A DNA stretch of 63,316 nucleotides from UMGS1696 sp964634795 (GTDB taxonomy: Bacteria; Bacillota; Clostridia; Oscillospirales; CAG-272), in contig CAZWLL010000005.1 of NCBI GenBank assembly GCA_964634795.1, forward strand, positions 1-63,316. Reading direction: 5' to 3'. The notes below the pieces were generated by a model that saw only the letters and a program-made list of their open reading frames with translations, searched no databases and was not told where the DNA came from. Position 1 is the stretch's first letter. Every line of letters begins with the position of its first letter. The position numbers and the translations under genes are program-made. Below, piece after piece: positions 7,260 through 16,927 of the stretch.

Positions 7260-8153
7260 ATGCAAAAAAGTATGACCGCATTCGGACGATCGCGCAGAGT
7301 TTCATCTGACGGAGCGCTCGATATAACAGCAGAAATAAAAAGTGTGAATTCAAGATATCTTGATTGTAATGTAAAGCTTTCGCGCGCATATTCTTCACTC
7401 GAAGAAAAGGTAAAAGCATATCTGACGAGTTCCGGTATTACAAGAGGCAAGGTCGAAGTGTATATCGGTGTGGATGTGCTTGAGAATCGCGGTGAAACCG
7501 TCGTTCTCGATAAGGCAGCCGCGGCTTCTTACATCAATGCGTTAAAAGAGCTGAGGGATGAATTCGGACTTACGGATGATATAACCACTATGAAGGTTGC
7601 GGAAAACCGCGACATTTTTACCACAAGACATGCAGATGACGATATGGATTCCGATTGGGAAGAAATCAAGTCCGTGCTTGCCGATGCCGTAAAGGAATTT
7701 ATTGCAATGAGAACTTCGGAAGGAGAACGTCTTTGCACCGATGTACTGAAGAAAGCGGAAATTATCAAGGCTTCTGCCGCGAAGATAAAAGAACTTTCCG
7801 AAAGTGATATAAAGAGTTATCCCGCAAAGCTCGAGCAGAGAATAAAACAGCTTCTGACTGATTTCGATGTCGAAACCACCGAACAGCGCATTCTTACTGA
7901 AGCGGCGATATTTGCCGATAAAGCGGCGATTGACGAGGAGCTTGTCAGACTTGATTCGCATTTTAAAGCATTGGACGAAATAATTTATTCCGATGAGACG
8001 TCGGGAAGAAAGCTTGATTTCCTCGTTCAGGAAATCAACAGGGAAATCAATACAATAGGTTCCAAAGCGGGAAACCTGGAGATTGCGCACCTTGTGGTCG
8101 AAATGAAAACCGAGCTTGAGAAAATACGCGAACAAATACAGAATATTGAGTAA
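7260..8153 (+). CDS. YicC/YloC family endoribonuclease
   Basis: 297 aa, the usual length for the family. The start MQKSMTAFGRS matches the hallmark N-terminus (M-x-x-S-M-T-G/A-F-G-R). The C-terminal domain with GRKLDFLVQEINREINTIGS, ending in a K-x-x-x-E-K-I-R-E-Q-x-Q-N-x-E tail, is typical DUF1732. Family members are cytoplasmic oligomeric ribonucleases affecting small RNA turnover and stationary-phase survival. It is the first gene of the long cluster driven by the promoter at 7157-7186. GGAG precedes the ATG. The order yicC-remA-gmk-rpoZ is classical in Firmicutes. Confidence 0.93.
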   Translation: MQKSMTAFGRSRRVSSDGALDITAEIKSVNSRYLDCNVKLSRAYSSLEEKVKAYLTSSGITRGKVEVYIGVDVLENRGETVVLDKAAAASYINALKELRDEFGLTDDITTMKVAENRDIFTTRHADDDMDSDWEEIKSVLADAVKEFIAMRTSEGERLCTDVLKKAEIIKASAAKIKELSESDIKSYPAKLEQRIKQLLTDFDVETTEQRILTEAAIFADKAAIDEELVRLDSHFKALDEIIYSDETSGRKLDFLVQEINREINTIGSKAGNLEIAHLVVEMKTELEKIREQIQNIE

Positions 8154-8165
8154 CGGAGGTGCGAC

Positions 8166-8429
8166 GTGAGATTTGTTAATGTCGGATTCAATAATATTAT
8201 CAACGCAGATCGAACCGTAGCTGTTGTCGCGTCCGATTCCGCTCCCGCTAAAAGAATGATACAGGAAGCGAAGGACAGCGGCAGAGCTATAGATTGTACC
8301 TGCGGAAAGAAAACTCAAAGCATTATCATAATGGATTCGGATCATATTATTTTATGCGCGCTTCATAACGAAACAATGCTCAAGAGATTAGGCGGAGCGG
8401 CGGATGATGAGGAGGAGTCATATGAATAA
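8166..8429 (+). CDS. remA: Extracellular matrix regulator RemA (DUF370)
   Basis: 87 aa, with a GTG start preceded by GGAGGTG. The N-terminus MRFVNVGFNNIINADRTVAV and the segment AIDCTCGKKTQSIIIMDSDH are diagnostic for RemA, a ring-forming DNA-binding protein that activates biofilm and osmoprotection genes in Bacillus. The acidic C-terminal tail overlaps the start of gmk, so the two are co-translated. In clostridia the gene is conserved here mainly as part of the gmk-rpoZ-priA block. Its targets in this organism cannot be read from the window. Confidence 0.93.
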   Translation: MRFVNVGFNNIINADRTVAVVASDSAPAKRMIQEAKDSGRAIDCTCGKKTQSIIIMDSDHIILCALHNETMLKRLGGAADDEEESYE

Positions 8430-9033
8430 GGGAAAGGTTATTGTTATCTCCGGACCTTCGGGCAGCGGCAAGGGAACTGTTGTGGAACAGCTTCGAAAAG
8501 TTTATCCCAATGCGGGGGTTTCGATTTCCGCTACAACCAGAGGAAAACGTGATTATGAAACCGACGGTGTACATTATCATTATAAATCACGTGAGGAGTT
8601 TGAGCGTCTTCTCGAAAACGGTGAAATTTTAGAGCACACAACATATAACGGCAATTATTACGGAACACTTCGTTCGGAGGCGGAAAGAATCGTTAACTCC
8701 GGAAAAGACCTCATACTTGAAATAGAGGTAAACGGAGCGGGACAAATCAAAAAGCTGCTCGGAGACGAATGTACCGCTATAATGCTTGTGGCTCCGGATG
8801 CCGCAGAGCTTGAAAGAAGGCTCAGAGGACGGAAGACCGATACCGAGGAGGCGATTCTCGCAAGACTCGCCAGAGCAAGAGAGGAATTAAAGCTTGCCTC
8901 CATGTACGATTATATCGTAGTCAACGAAACCGATAAAATCGACGAGTGTGCCGATAATATTGTGGCTATAATCAAAGCCGAGCATCAGAAATACGCCAAT
9001 CGCAAGGATTATATAGATCACTATTTCGATTGA
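8422..9033 (+). CDS. gmk: Guanylate kinase
   Basis: Converts GMP or dGMP to the diphosphate with ATP; essential for GTP supply. The start at 8422 (MNKGKVIVISGPSGSGKGT) is preferred over an in-frame ATG at 8404 because GAGGAGGAG lies just upstream and the family begins this way. The P-loop is GPSGSGKGT. The GMP-binding part has SISATTRGKRDYETDGVHYH, and the YNGNYYGT segment is typical. 203 aa is the normal length. It overlaps the end of remA by 8 nt. Confidence 0.95.
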   Translation: MNKGKVIVISGPSGSGKGTVVEQLRKVYPNAGVSISATTRGKRDYETDGVHYHYKSREEFERLLENGEILEHTTYNGNYYGTLRSEAERIVNSGKDLILEIEVNGAGQIKKLLGDECTAIMLVAPDAAELERRLRGRKTDTEEAILARLARAREELKLASMYDYIVVNETDKIDECADNIVAIIKAEHQKYANRKDYIDHYFD

Positions 9034-9126
9034 AAATCAAGAAAACGCCGAATTCTATTAATTCGGGACATGTTAAAACAACATTATAAAAAATATTTAG
9101 TTATACATATATGGAAAGGGCAAATC

Positions 9127-9507
9127 ATGATATATCCTTCAGTAAACGAACTTTTAAAGAACTGCGAAATTAACCGCTATGAACTTGTTACAGCTACATC
9201 GAAATGCGCGAGAATTATAACGGATGAATATGTTAAGCAGAGAGAATATGCGGAAAAGCTTACACGCGGTAAAGATTCAGCCGATAAAAAGGTTAATCTC
9301 AGCGGTATGATCAAGCGTGAATATCGCGATGATAAGGCCGTAAAGACTGCTATAAACGGTTTGTACAGCGGTGAATTTAAAATTATCGAACCCGACGGCA
9401 AGGTAGTAATGCTCGGCGGACACAAGCCCGACGAAAACAGAGCGGAAGAAGATGCCGCAAACGAAGCCGAAAACGAGCACGAGCTCAACGAAGACCTCGT
9501 TATGTAA
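9127..9507 (+). CDS. rpoZ: DNA-directed RNA polymerase omega subunit
   Basis: Small RNA polymerase subunit that helps assemble beta-prime. The start at 9127 gives MIYPSVNELLKN, the usual omega N-terminus. An in-frame ATG at 9070 would add 19 unlikely residues. The core has RYELVTATSKCARIITDEY, matching the omega helix that contacts beta-prime. At 126 aa it is longer than typical omega (about 65-90) because of a C-terminal extension ending in a strongly acidic tail. It lies between gmk and priA in the standard Firmicute order, which supports the call. Confidence 0.88.
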   Translation: MIYPSVNELLKNCEINRYELVTATSKCARIITDEYVKQREYAEKLTRGKDSADKKVNLSGMIKREYRDDKAVKTAINGLYSGEFKIIEPDGKVVMLGGHKPDENRAEEDAANEAENEHELNEDLVM

Positions 9508-9575
9508 GGTGCCGCTTAATATAAACTTCAACTGTTTACTATAACGATATTTTAAAGCTGTAAGGGGGAGATGCG

Positions 9576-12164
9576 ATGGCAGGAGAAGCAAAGGTGTATA
9601 TTTTCGATATTCCGTATCATGCGGATATTGCATATTCATACTATATTCCCGACTCACTTGCCGCTCAAGCATGTCCCGGTTCGGTTGTAGAGGTACCGTT
9701 CGGACGAGGAAACAGAAGAATGACGGGTATTATCGAAGAGGTAGTATCCGCAGATGTGCCGATGAGCACAAAGCCGATTACGTCCGTGTTAAGTACATAC
9801 CCGATATTAAGTGATGAACAGCTTGGCTTGTGCCGTTTCGTGAAGGAGTATACCCTGTGTACATTCAGTGAGGCGCTTAAGGTGCTGATACCGTCAGCGG
9901 CAATTTCAAGAGTTATCACATATTACAGACCTGTTTCCGATAAGGTTAATGCACCGTATACGGCGTCAATGACCGAAAGAGCACGGCGAGTACTTGACAT
10001 AGTAAAAGATAAAACTCGTTTTTCAAGCCAAACTATTCAGTCGGAGCTTGACTTTGATGTATCCGGAACGGTAAGTCAGCTTGAAAAACAGGGATATATC
10101 GAAAAGATAACGGAAATTAAAGGTGAAGCGGCAATCAAGAAAAAGCTGATATATTCTCTTGCGGATGAAATATCAACGGATTCGGATGATATAGCTGCTC
10201 AGGCAAAGAAAATTCGCGGAGTAAACCGTCAGAAGGTATTTGCATATATCGCCGAGAACAGTCCTGTGTCTCTGAATGAAATTTCGGAGTCATTGGAAAT
10301 GAAAACGGCAGCGGTTAAATCAGCGGCTGAATTTCTCGAGGGTGAGAAGCTAATATGTTCCTGCGAGGAAGACGAGTACAGAAATCATTACACCGCCGAT
10401 GCGATGTGTGCCAAAACCGAGTGTGACTCTGCAAAACCGATACTCAATGCCGAGCAGGAAAACGCAGCTCAAAGAATTATCGGTTTGTGTGATGCGGGCC
10501 AGCCTGCCGCGGCGCTTCTCCATGGTGTAACAGGTTCGGGCAAGACATCCGTGATTATGGCTGTTATCGATCATGTGCTCGAGAGCGGACGAGGCGTCAT
10601 CATGATGGTGCCGGAGATAGCGCTTACTCCTCAGACGGTCGGAATATTCACACAAAGATACGGAGATAACATCGCGGTAATACATTCGGGTTTGACGTCC
10701 GGTGAACGATATGACGCATGGCGAAGAATTAAAGACGGACTTGCAAAAGTAGTCATCGGAACACGTTCGGCGGTATTTGCGCCGCTTGAAAATATAGGAC
10801 TTATCGTTATCGATGAGGAGCATGAGTATTCGTATAAATCCGATACAAATCCTAAATATAAGGCTCACGACATTGCGAGAAAACGCTGCGGAGATCACAA
10901 TGCCGTTATGCTTTTATCATCCGCAACTCCCTCCGTTACCAGCTATTACAAAGCTGAAACGGGGGTATACACACTGATTGAACTGAAGGAAAGATACGGC
11001 AAAATGCCTCTTCCCGCAGTAGATATTGTGGATATGCGAGGCGAGAGTGCAAGCGGCAACATTTCACCGATAAGCTCAGTGCTTGAAAAAAGACTGCGTG
11101 AGGATAAGGCTGCAGGGAACCAATCGATATTATTTTTAAACCGACGCGGGTATAATAATTATGTCTCATGCCGCAGCTGCGGCAAAAGCATAAAATGTCC
11201 GAATTGCTCGGTAACACTTACGTATCACACTAAAAGCAAGCATAAGCTCCCTGATGCTCAGGGAGAAGAGTATGAGAAAAGCCGCAGAGAGGGCGGATAT
11301 CTTATTTGCCATATATGCGGTTATAAATGTTCCGTTCCCGAGAAGTGCCCGGAGTGCGGAAAAAATCATTTTCTTTTCATGGGTTACGGGACTCAGAAAG
11401 CCGAGGATGATATTGCGTCAATGTTTCCCGACTTGAGAATTTTGCGAATGGATTATGACACCACGCAGGCAAGATATTCACATGAGGAAATTCTCGACAA
11501 GTTTAGAAACGGTAAAGCTGATGTGCTTCTCGGCACTCAGATGGTTACAAAAGGGCATGATTTTCCCAGAGTAGCTACGGTAGGAGTATTAAATGCCGAT
11601 AACTCCCTGGCACTTGATGATTACAGAGCAGGCGAGCGCACGTTTGCAATGCTTACACAGGTTATAGGAAGAGCCGGACGAGGCAATGTCCCGGGGAAAG
11701 CTATAATTCAAACATATAATCCGGATAACGATGTAATTTTAAAAGCGGCAGAGCAGGATTATCTGAGCTTTTATAAAAGTGAAATAAGACTGCGAAAAGC
11801 ATTGTGTTTTCCGCCGTTTTGCGATATTGCGGTAATAACACTTTCATCAATTGACGAGGGTTATCTCGGAATGATGACGAATCTGATGAACGACAGAATA
11901 AAAGAGCATGTGAGAGAGGATTATCAGGATATTCCCATGATGCTCTTCGGCCCGTTTGAGGCTCCGCTTTATCGTGTGCAAAATATGTACCGAATGCGCT
12001 TTGTGATTAAATGCCGACTTAACAAAAGGATGCGTGAGTTTATTTCAGACCTTGTATGTGAATTTTCACGTCTGTCGCAGAGCGGACTGAATAAGAAATT
12101 CCCATCTGTCAAATCAAATGCGAGAATAACAGTGACAGCGGATTTGAATCCGAGCACTGTATAA
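9576..12164 (+). CDS. priA: Primosomal protein N' (replication restart helicase PriA)
   Basis: 862-aa 3'-5' superfamily-2 helicase that reloads the replisome at stalled forks. The N-terminal part is the 3'-BD DNA-binding domain (PYHADIAYSYYIP). The Walker A motif GVTGSGKT is at about 317-324, the Walker B motif is DEEH, and motif III SSATPS follows. Zinc-binding cysteines are seen as CRSCGKSIKCPNC (about 532) and CHICGYKC with CPECG. The helicase C-lobe has GTQMVTKGHDFP and QVIGRAGRG. The length is slightly longer than Bacillus PriA because of an inserted winged-helix-like region at about 135-290. RBS AAGGGGGAG precedes the ATG. Confidence 0.96.
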   Translation: MAGEAKVYIFDIPYHADIAYSYYIPDSLAAQACPGSVVEVPFGRGNRRMTGIIEEVVSADVPMSTKPITSVLSTYPILSDEQLGLCRFVKEYTLCTFSEALKVLIPSAAISRVITYYRPVSDKVNAPYTASMTERARRVLDIVKDKTRFSSQTIQSELDFDVSGTVSQLEKQGYIEKITEIKGEAAIKKKLIYSLADEISTDSDDIAAQAKKIRGVNRQKVFAYIAENSPVSLNEISESLEMKTAAVKSAAEFLEGEKLICSCEEDEYRNHYTADAMCAKTECDSAKPILNAEQENAAQRIIGLCDAGQPAAALLHGVTGSGKTSVIMAVIDHVLESGRGVIMMVPEIALTPQTVGIFTQRYGDNIAVIHSGLTSGERYDAWRRIKDGLAKVVIGTRSAVFAPLENIGLIVIDEEHEYSYKSDTNPKYKAHDIARKRCGDHNAVMLLSSATPSVTSYYKAETGVYTLIELKERYGKMPLPAVDIVDMRGESASGNISPISSVLEKRLREDKAAGNQSILFLNRRGYNNYVSCRSCGKSIKCPNCSVTLTYHTKSKHKLPDAQGEEYEKSRREGGYLICHICGYKCSVPEKCPECGKNHFLFMGYGTQKAEDDIASMFPDLRILRMDYDTTQARYSHEEILDKFRNGKADVLLGTQMVTKGHDFPRVATVGVLNADNSLALDDYRAGERTFAMLTQVIGRAGRGNVPGKAIIQTYNPDNDVILKAAEQDYLSFYKSEIRLRKALCFPPFCDIAVITLSSIDEGYLGMMTNLMNDRIKEHVREDYQDIPMMLFGPFEAPLYRVQNMYRMRFVIKCRLNKRMREFISDLVCEFSRLSQSGLNKKFPSVKSNARITVTADLNPSTV

Positions 12165-12218
12165 ATAATAAAACAGCAGTATAACGATAGTTCAATATAA
12201 TAATTTTACAGAGGTATA

Positions 12219-12704
12219 ATGATGGCAATATTAAATATAGTAAAAGAAGGCGACGAAACTCTAAGAAAGATATGCCGCCCCGTAACTGAGATTACACCGA
12301 GAATAATCAGACTGCTTGACGATATGAAGGAAACACTCGAGGACGCCAACGGAGTCGGACTTGCCGCTCCGCAGGTCGGAATTCTTCGCCGTATATGCGT
12401 AGTAGACAATGGTGAGGAAATGCTTGAGCTTATTAATCCGAAAATAATATATGAGAACGGTGAACAGGAAGCCGTAGAAGGCTGCCTTTCCATACCCGAT
12501 GTTTGGGGATATACCCATCGTCCCGAAAAGGTTATAGTTAAAGCATTGAACCGCAAGGGCGAGGAATTCACAGCTGAAGGGGAAGGTATTGTCGCAAGGT
12601 GTTTTTGCCATGAGATAGACCATCTTGACGGAAAGCTGTTTACCGACAAGGCAATACATATACTTACACCCGATGAAGTTGATGAAATGATGGGAGACAA
12701 ATAA
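12219..12704 (+). CDS. def: Peptide deformylase
   Basis: Iron/zinc hydrolase that removes the N-formyl group from new proteins. All three family motifs are present: GVGLAAPQVG, EGCLS (with the metal-binding Cys) and HEIDHLDG (two metal-binding His and the catalytic Glu). 161 aa is a normal length. Two adjacent ATGs (12219, 12222) are possible; the AGAGG site is slightly better spaced for either. It pairs with fmt 15 nt downstream, the classical def-fmt arrangement in which formylation and deformylation are co-expressed. Confidence 0.96.
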   Translation: MMAILNIVKEGDETLRKICRPVTEITPRIIRLLDDMKETLEDANGVGLAAPQVGILRRICVVDNGEEMLELINPKIIYENGEQEAVEGCLSIPDVWGYTHRPEKVIVKALNRKGEEFTAEGEGIVARCFCHEIDHLDGKLFTDKAIHILTPDEVDEMMGDK

Positions 12705-12719
12705 TAAAGGAGATAAGAA

Positions 12720-13667
12720 TTGAGAATAGTTTTTATGGGAACACCGGAGCTTGCCGCTGTATGCCTTGAGGCTGTATACAATAAAAACGGCACTGAGGTA
12801 GCAGGTGTCCTTACTCAACCCGATAAGCCGAAGGGCCGCGGTATGAAGCTTGTTCCGTCTCCTGTTAAGGTTTTCGCTCAGGAGCATAATATACCGGTAT
12901 ATCAGCCTCAAACCTTAAAAGACGGTGCGTTCGAGGAAGAGCTTAAAAAGCTTAATCCCGATATGATAATTGTGGCGGCTTACGGTAAAATACTTCCGAA
13001 ATATGTGCTTGATTATCCGAAGTACGGATGCGTTAATGCACACGGCTCCATACTGCCGAAGTACAGAGGAGCATCGCCTATTCAAAGAGCTATAATCGAC
13101 GGCGAAAAGGTTACGGGAATAACCGCTATGTACATGTCGGAAGGACTGGACACAGGCGATATTATTAAGGTATATCCTTGTGAAATTAAACCGGATGACA
13201 ATTTCGGTACTCTCCACGATAAGCTTGCTCTTATAGCGGGAGAAGCAATGTGCGACGTAATCGATATGACCGAAAACGGAACTGTTACGAGAACGAAGCA
13301 GGATGACTCAAAGTCAACATATGCCGCGAAAATAGAAAAGGAAGACACGATTATAGATTTCGGTGCGAACGCCGAAAATATAGTTAATCTTATTCGCGGT
13401 TTATCACCCATGCCTCTTGCGGCAACAAGAACTCCCGATGGTAAGCTGCTGAAGTTTACACATGCTCATCTTACGGATTATCCTTCGGGAAATACCGCGG
13501 GAGAGGTGTTAAGCATTTCCGATAAGGGAGAGGGCGAAATTGTCATATCCTGCGGAAACGGATGCATTGCGGTGACAGGCGTGGTTCCCGAGGGAAAGAA
13601 ACCCATGAGCAGTGCCGATTATATAAGAGGAAGACGTATTTCGGCAGGAGATATTTTGAAATATTGA
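12720..13667 (+). CDS. fmt: Methionyl-tRNA formyltransferase
   Basis: Transfers a formyl group from 10-formyl-tetrahydrofolate to initiator Met-tRNA. It starts with TTG at 12720, preceded by AAAGGAG; the start MRIVFMGTPELAAV is the family N-terminus. The catalytic Asn-His-Asp set lies in NAHGSILPKYRGASPIQ and the following EGLDTGDI. The C-terminal OB domain follows from about residue 205. 315 aa matches the family. It is co-transcribed with def and followed closely by the YugP-type peptidase gene. Confidence 0.96.
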   Translation: MRIVFMGTPELAAVCLEAVYNKNGTEVAGVLTQPDKPKGRGMKLVPSPVKVFAQEHNIPVYQPQTLKDGAFEEELKKLNPDMIIVAAYGKILPKYVLDYPKYGCVNAHGSILPKYRGASPIQRAIIDGEKVTGITAMYMSEGLDTGDIIKVYPCEIKPDDNFGTLHDKLALIAGEAMCDVIDMTENGTVTRTKQDDSKSTYAAKIEKEDTIIDFGANAENIVNLIRGLSPMPLAATRTPDGKLLKFTHAHLTDYPSGNTAGEVLSISDKGEGEIVISCGNGCIAVTGVVPEGKKPMSSADYIRGRRISAGDILKY

Positions 13668-13686
13668 TGTCCGAGGAGAAACAGAT

Positions 13687-14388
13687 ATGTCTGGATATTA
13701 TTATGGTATAGACTACACATATATTGTTTTTGTGCTGCCGGCGTTGATATTCGCGCTGTGGGCACAGTACAATGTTAAATCCACTTTTTCAAAGTATTCA
13801 CGCGTCGCATCTTATGGCGGAATGACAGGATATGATGCGGCAAAATTGATACTTGAGAGAAACGGATTAAATTATGTTCGAATAGAACGTGTATCGGGAA
13901 ATCTGACGGATCATTATGATCCGAAGGATAATGTTATTCGATTGTCGGATTCGGTTTATGACGCACGGACGGCATCGGCTGTCGGTGTGGCAGCGCATGA
14001 AGCAGGGCATGCGGTTCAGTATGCGCAGAATTATTTTCCGATTAAGGTGCGTTCTGCGATAATTCCCGTGACTAACCTTGCGTCAACCGCGGCATTCCCG
14101 ATTTTTGTACTCGGAATAATATTTTCTTTTTCGGCACTCGCGTATATCGGTGTTATGCTGTTCGGCTTTTCGGTTGTTTTTCAGCTAGTTACACTTCCTG
14201 TTGAATTCAACGCAAGCTCCAGAGCATTGCACTCTCTTGAAGATTCGGGAATAAGTGCCGAAGGACTCAAAGCCGCCCGAAAAGTGTTGACAGCGGCTGC
14301 ACTTACATATGTCGCTGCATTAGCATCGGCAATCGGTAACTTTCTCAGATTGCTTACAATAGCCAAACGGAATGACAGAAGAAGATGA
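13687..14388 (+). CDS. Membrane zinc metallopeptidase, YugP type
   Basis: 233 aa with an N-terminal membrane helix, the zinc site HEAGH (about residue 103) in VAAHEAGHAVQYAQNY, and two or three further hydrophobic segments. This is the neutral zinc metallopeptidase 2 (YugP) family, an integral membrane peptidase of unknown substrate. The usual length is about 225-235 aa. It sits between fmt and rsmB, where it is often found in clostridia. The end overlaps the rsmB start by 4 nt (ATGACTG region), indicating coupled translation. Confidence 0.92.
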   Translation: MSGYYYGIDYTYIVFVLPALIFALWAQYNVKSTFSKYSRVASYGGMTGYDAAKLILERNGLNYVRIERVSGNLTDHYDPKDNVIRLSDSVYDARTASAVGVAAHEAGHAVQYAQNYFPIKVRSAIIPVTNLASTAAFPIFVLGIIFSFSALAYIGVMLFGFSVVFQLVTLPVEFNASSRALHSLEDSGISAEGLKAARKVLTAAALTYVAALASAIGNFLRLLTIAKRNDRRR

Positions 14389-15659
14389 CTGAATTAAATA
14401 AAACAAACGTAAGACGCGCCGCATTCGAATCGCTGATGAAAATCGAAAAAAATAATAGGTATTCAAACCTTGAGGTTGATTCCACTCTCGAAAAAATCGA
14501 TTTTAATCAGGCTGACCGCGGATTGTATACGAGGCTCGTTTACGGTGTAACCGAAAGGCGTCTTACACTCGACTATATAATATCACAGTATTCGAGAATT
14601 AGCTCGAATGAACTCGACAGCGATGTCCTGACCGCACTTCGTTTGGGTGTGTATCAGCTTATATTTATGGACAGAATACCCGACCATTCGGCGGTAAACG
14701 AATCGGTTGAGCTTGTTTCGCGTAAAAAATCGGGTTATGTCAATGCGGTACTGCGCTCTCTTATACGAGGGGGAAAAAAGTACAATCTTCCTACAAACGA
14801 AGAAGAACGGCTGGAGGTACAATATTCCGTACCGCGCGAGATTTGCAGAATATACAAAAAAGCATGCTCGGATGATATAGACGAATTTCTCGAGGCGATG
14901 AATCGGGAACCTAAAACAGCATTAAGGCTTAATCGTTTAAAATCGCCTGAAATTCCCGAGGGCTGCATCGAATCATCCATCGCACGGGATATTGTAACCG
15001 CATACGGTATGTCTGATGAAATAAGAGAAGGAATCGATGGCGGTTTGTGGTTTGTTCAGGATGAGGCATCGAGAATAACCACGCTTGCGCTCGGCGCAAA
15101 TCCCGGTGAAACAATAGTAGACGCATGCTCGTGTCCCGGAGGAAAGAGCTTTTCTATGGCGATAGACATGGCGGATGAAGGAACGGTATACTCGTTTGAT
15201 TTACATAAAAACAAGCTTCCGCTTGTCGAGAAAGGCGCACAGACTCTCGGAATACATATAATTAAAACAGAAGCCGTGGATGCACGACAGCCGAAAACAG
15301 AATTAATCGGCAAGGCTGATAAGGTGTTGTGCGATGCTCCGTGTTCGGGCCTCGGTGTGATTGCGAAAAAACCTGAAATCAGATATAAAAATATAGATGA
15401 TATCAAAAGGCTGCCTGAAATTCAGAGAGGTGTGCTTGACGGCTCATCAAAGTATGTTCGTGTAGGGGGCGTGCTGGTATATTCAACATGCACCGTAAAT
15501 CCCGATGAAAACGAAGGTGTGGTCAATGCATTCCTCGGCACTCACAGCGGATTTAAACTTGAGGGAAATGATTATCTGAAGGACGGTATGCATACATTCC
15601 TGCCTCATAAAGAAGGCTGCGACGGATTTTTTGCCGCAAGAATGATAAGAACGGAATAA
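14385..15659 (+). CDS. rsmB: 16S rRNA (cytosine(967)-C(5))-methyltransferase RsmB
   Basis: SAM-dependent methyltransferase of the Nol1/Nop2/Sun group. The N-terminal about 140 residues form a NusB-like RNA-binding domain (RLVYGVTERRLTLDYII). The catalytic domain has the SAM-binding CSCPGGKSF motif, motif IV DAPCSGLGVI with one catalytic Cys, and motif VI VYSTCTVNPDENE with the nucleophilic Cys. 424 aa is in the family range. It overlaps the YugP gene and is followed 8 nt later by rlmN, so both rRNA modifiers are co-expressed. Confidence 0.95.
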   Translation: MTELNKTNVRRAAFESLMKIEKNNRYSNLEVDSTLEKIDFNQADRGLYTRLVYGVTERRLTLDYIISQYSRISSNELDSDVLTALRLGVYQLIFMDRIPDHSAVNESVELVSRKKSGYVNAVLRSLIRGGKKYNLPTNEEERLEVQYSVPREICRIYKKACSDDIDEFLEAMNREPKTALRLNRLKSPEIPEGCIESSIARDIVTAYGMSDEIREGIDGGLWFVQDEASRITTLALGANPGETIVDACSCPGGKSFSMAIDMADEGTVYSFDLHKNKLPLVEKGAQTLGIHIIKTEAVDARQPKTELIGKADKVLCDAPCSGLGVIAKKPEIRYKNIDDIKRLPEIQRGVLDGSSKYVRVGGVLVYSTCTVNPDENEGVVNAFLGTHSGFKLEGNDYLKDGMHTFLPHKEGCDGFFAARMIRTE

Positions 15660-15667
15660 AGTTAGGT

Positions 15668-16726
15668 ATGAATGAAGTAAGTATAAAACCGGATATAATG
15701 TCAATGAATGCGGAAGAGCTCGTTCCCATCGTCGAATCTTTGGGAGAAAAAAGCTTTCGCGCGGGGCAGTTGTTTACATGGATGTCTCGCGGAGAAGAAA
15801 TAGACAATATGAGCAACCTCCCGAGAGCATTCCGTGAAAAGCTGAAAAGCGAGTGTGAATACCGTTTGCCGAAAATTGTCGAAAAGTATGTATCTGAAAT
15901 TGACGGCACAATCAAGTATTTGTTTTCGCTTATCGACGGCGAATGTGTTGAATCTGTCTTTATGCATTACGAGCACGGCACAAGTCTATGCGTATCGTCT
16001 CAGGCGGGGTGCGCTATGGGATGCAAGTTTTGCGCATCGACTTTAAACGGCAGAGTAAGAAATCTTACTCCGTCGGAAATACTCGGTCAGGTTGCGGCGG
16101 TAACTCACGATACAGGTGAACGAGTCGACGGTATAGTAATGATGGGTATAGGTGAGCCGCTCGACAACTATGAAAACGTGATTAAATTTTTGCACCTTGT
16201 GTCATCATCTGACGGCCTCGGAATAGGTCTCAGACATATTTCACTTTCGACATGCGGACTTGTTCCGAAAATAAAAAAGCTTGCCGAGGAAGGACTTCCG
16301 GTGACACTTTCGGTATCTTTGCATGCTTCGGATGATAAGACAAGAAGCGAATTGATGCCGGTAAATAATAAATACAATATATCACAGCTTATGCAGGCAT
16401 GCAGCTATTATTTCCGTAAAACGGGACGCAGAGTATCGTTTGAATATACCCTCATTTCGGGAAAAAACGACACTGTCGAGGATGCACGCAAGCTTGCCGA
16501 TGTAATCAAAAACGGTATGCGCGCTACTGCCCATGTCAACTTGATTATGCTGAATGAGGTAAGAGAAACGGGACTGAAAACCACCGGAAGGGAAAGAGCG
16601 AAGGCTTTTGCGGCGGAACTTATAAATAACGGTGTGAACGCAACAATACGCCGCCGTCTCGGTTCCGATATAAATGCGTCATGCGGACAGCTCAGACTTA
16701 AGCATCTCGAAAATGTCGGTGAATGA
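15668..16726 (+). CDS. rlmN: Dual-specificity RNA methyltransferase RlmN
   Basis: Radical SAM enzyme methylating C2 of A2503 in 23S rRNA and A37 of some tRNAs. The Fe-S cluster motif CAMGCKFC is present, as are the GIGEPLDNYENV motif and the C-terminal catalytic Cys region (NASCGQLRL). 352 aa is the standard length. An upstream HhH-like N-terminal domain carries KSFRAGQLFTWM. The start ATG at 15668 follows a GTTAGGT site. It is followed by about 200 bp of AT-rich DNA before the phosphatase gene. Confidence 0.96.
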   Translation: MNEVSIKPDIMSMNAEELVPIVESLGEKSFRAGQLFTWMSRGEEIDNMSNLPRAFREKLKSECEYRLPKIVEKYVSEIDGTIKYLFSLIDGECVESVFMHYEHGTSLCVSSQAGCAMGCKFCASTLNGRVRNLTPSEILGQVAAVTHDTGERVDGIVMMGIGEPLDNYENVIKFLHLVSSSDGLGIGLRHISLSTCGLVPKIKKLAEEGLPVTLSVSLHASDDKTRSELMPVNNKYNISQLMQACSYYFRKTGRRVSFEYTLISGKNDTVEDARKLADVIKNGMRATAHVNLIMLNEVRETGLKTTGRERAKAFAAELINNGVNATIRRRLGSDINASCGQLRLKHLENVGE

Positions 16727-16927
16727 GCCGAAAACGGTAAAACAATATCCGCGGCTTGAATTTCTTTTAATTAAATCGGTATTAAGACCGCTGTATTTAT
16801 CATTTTATATCGGAATTTAATAAATACAGTAGATTATTTTATATATTTATATTATAATAAAGAATGAAATTAATAATATCAGATTATACAGCATATACTC
16901 CACATTTTAAAAAGCAGGGAGAAAAAT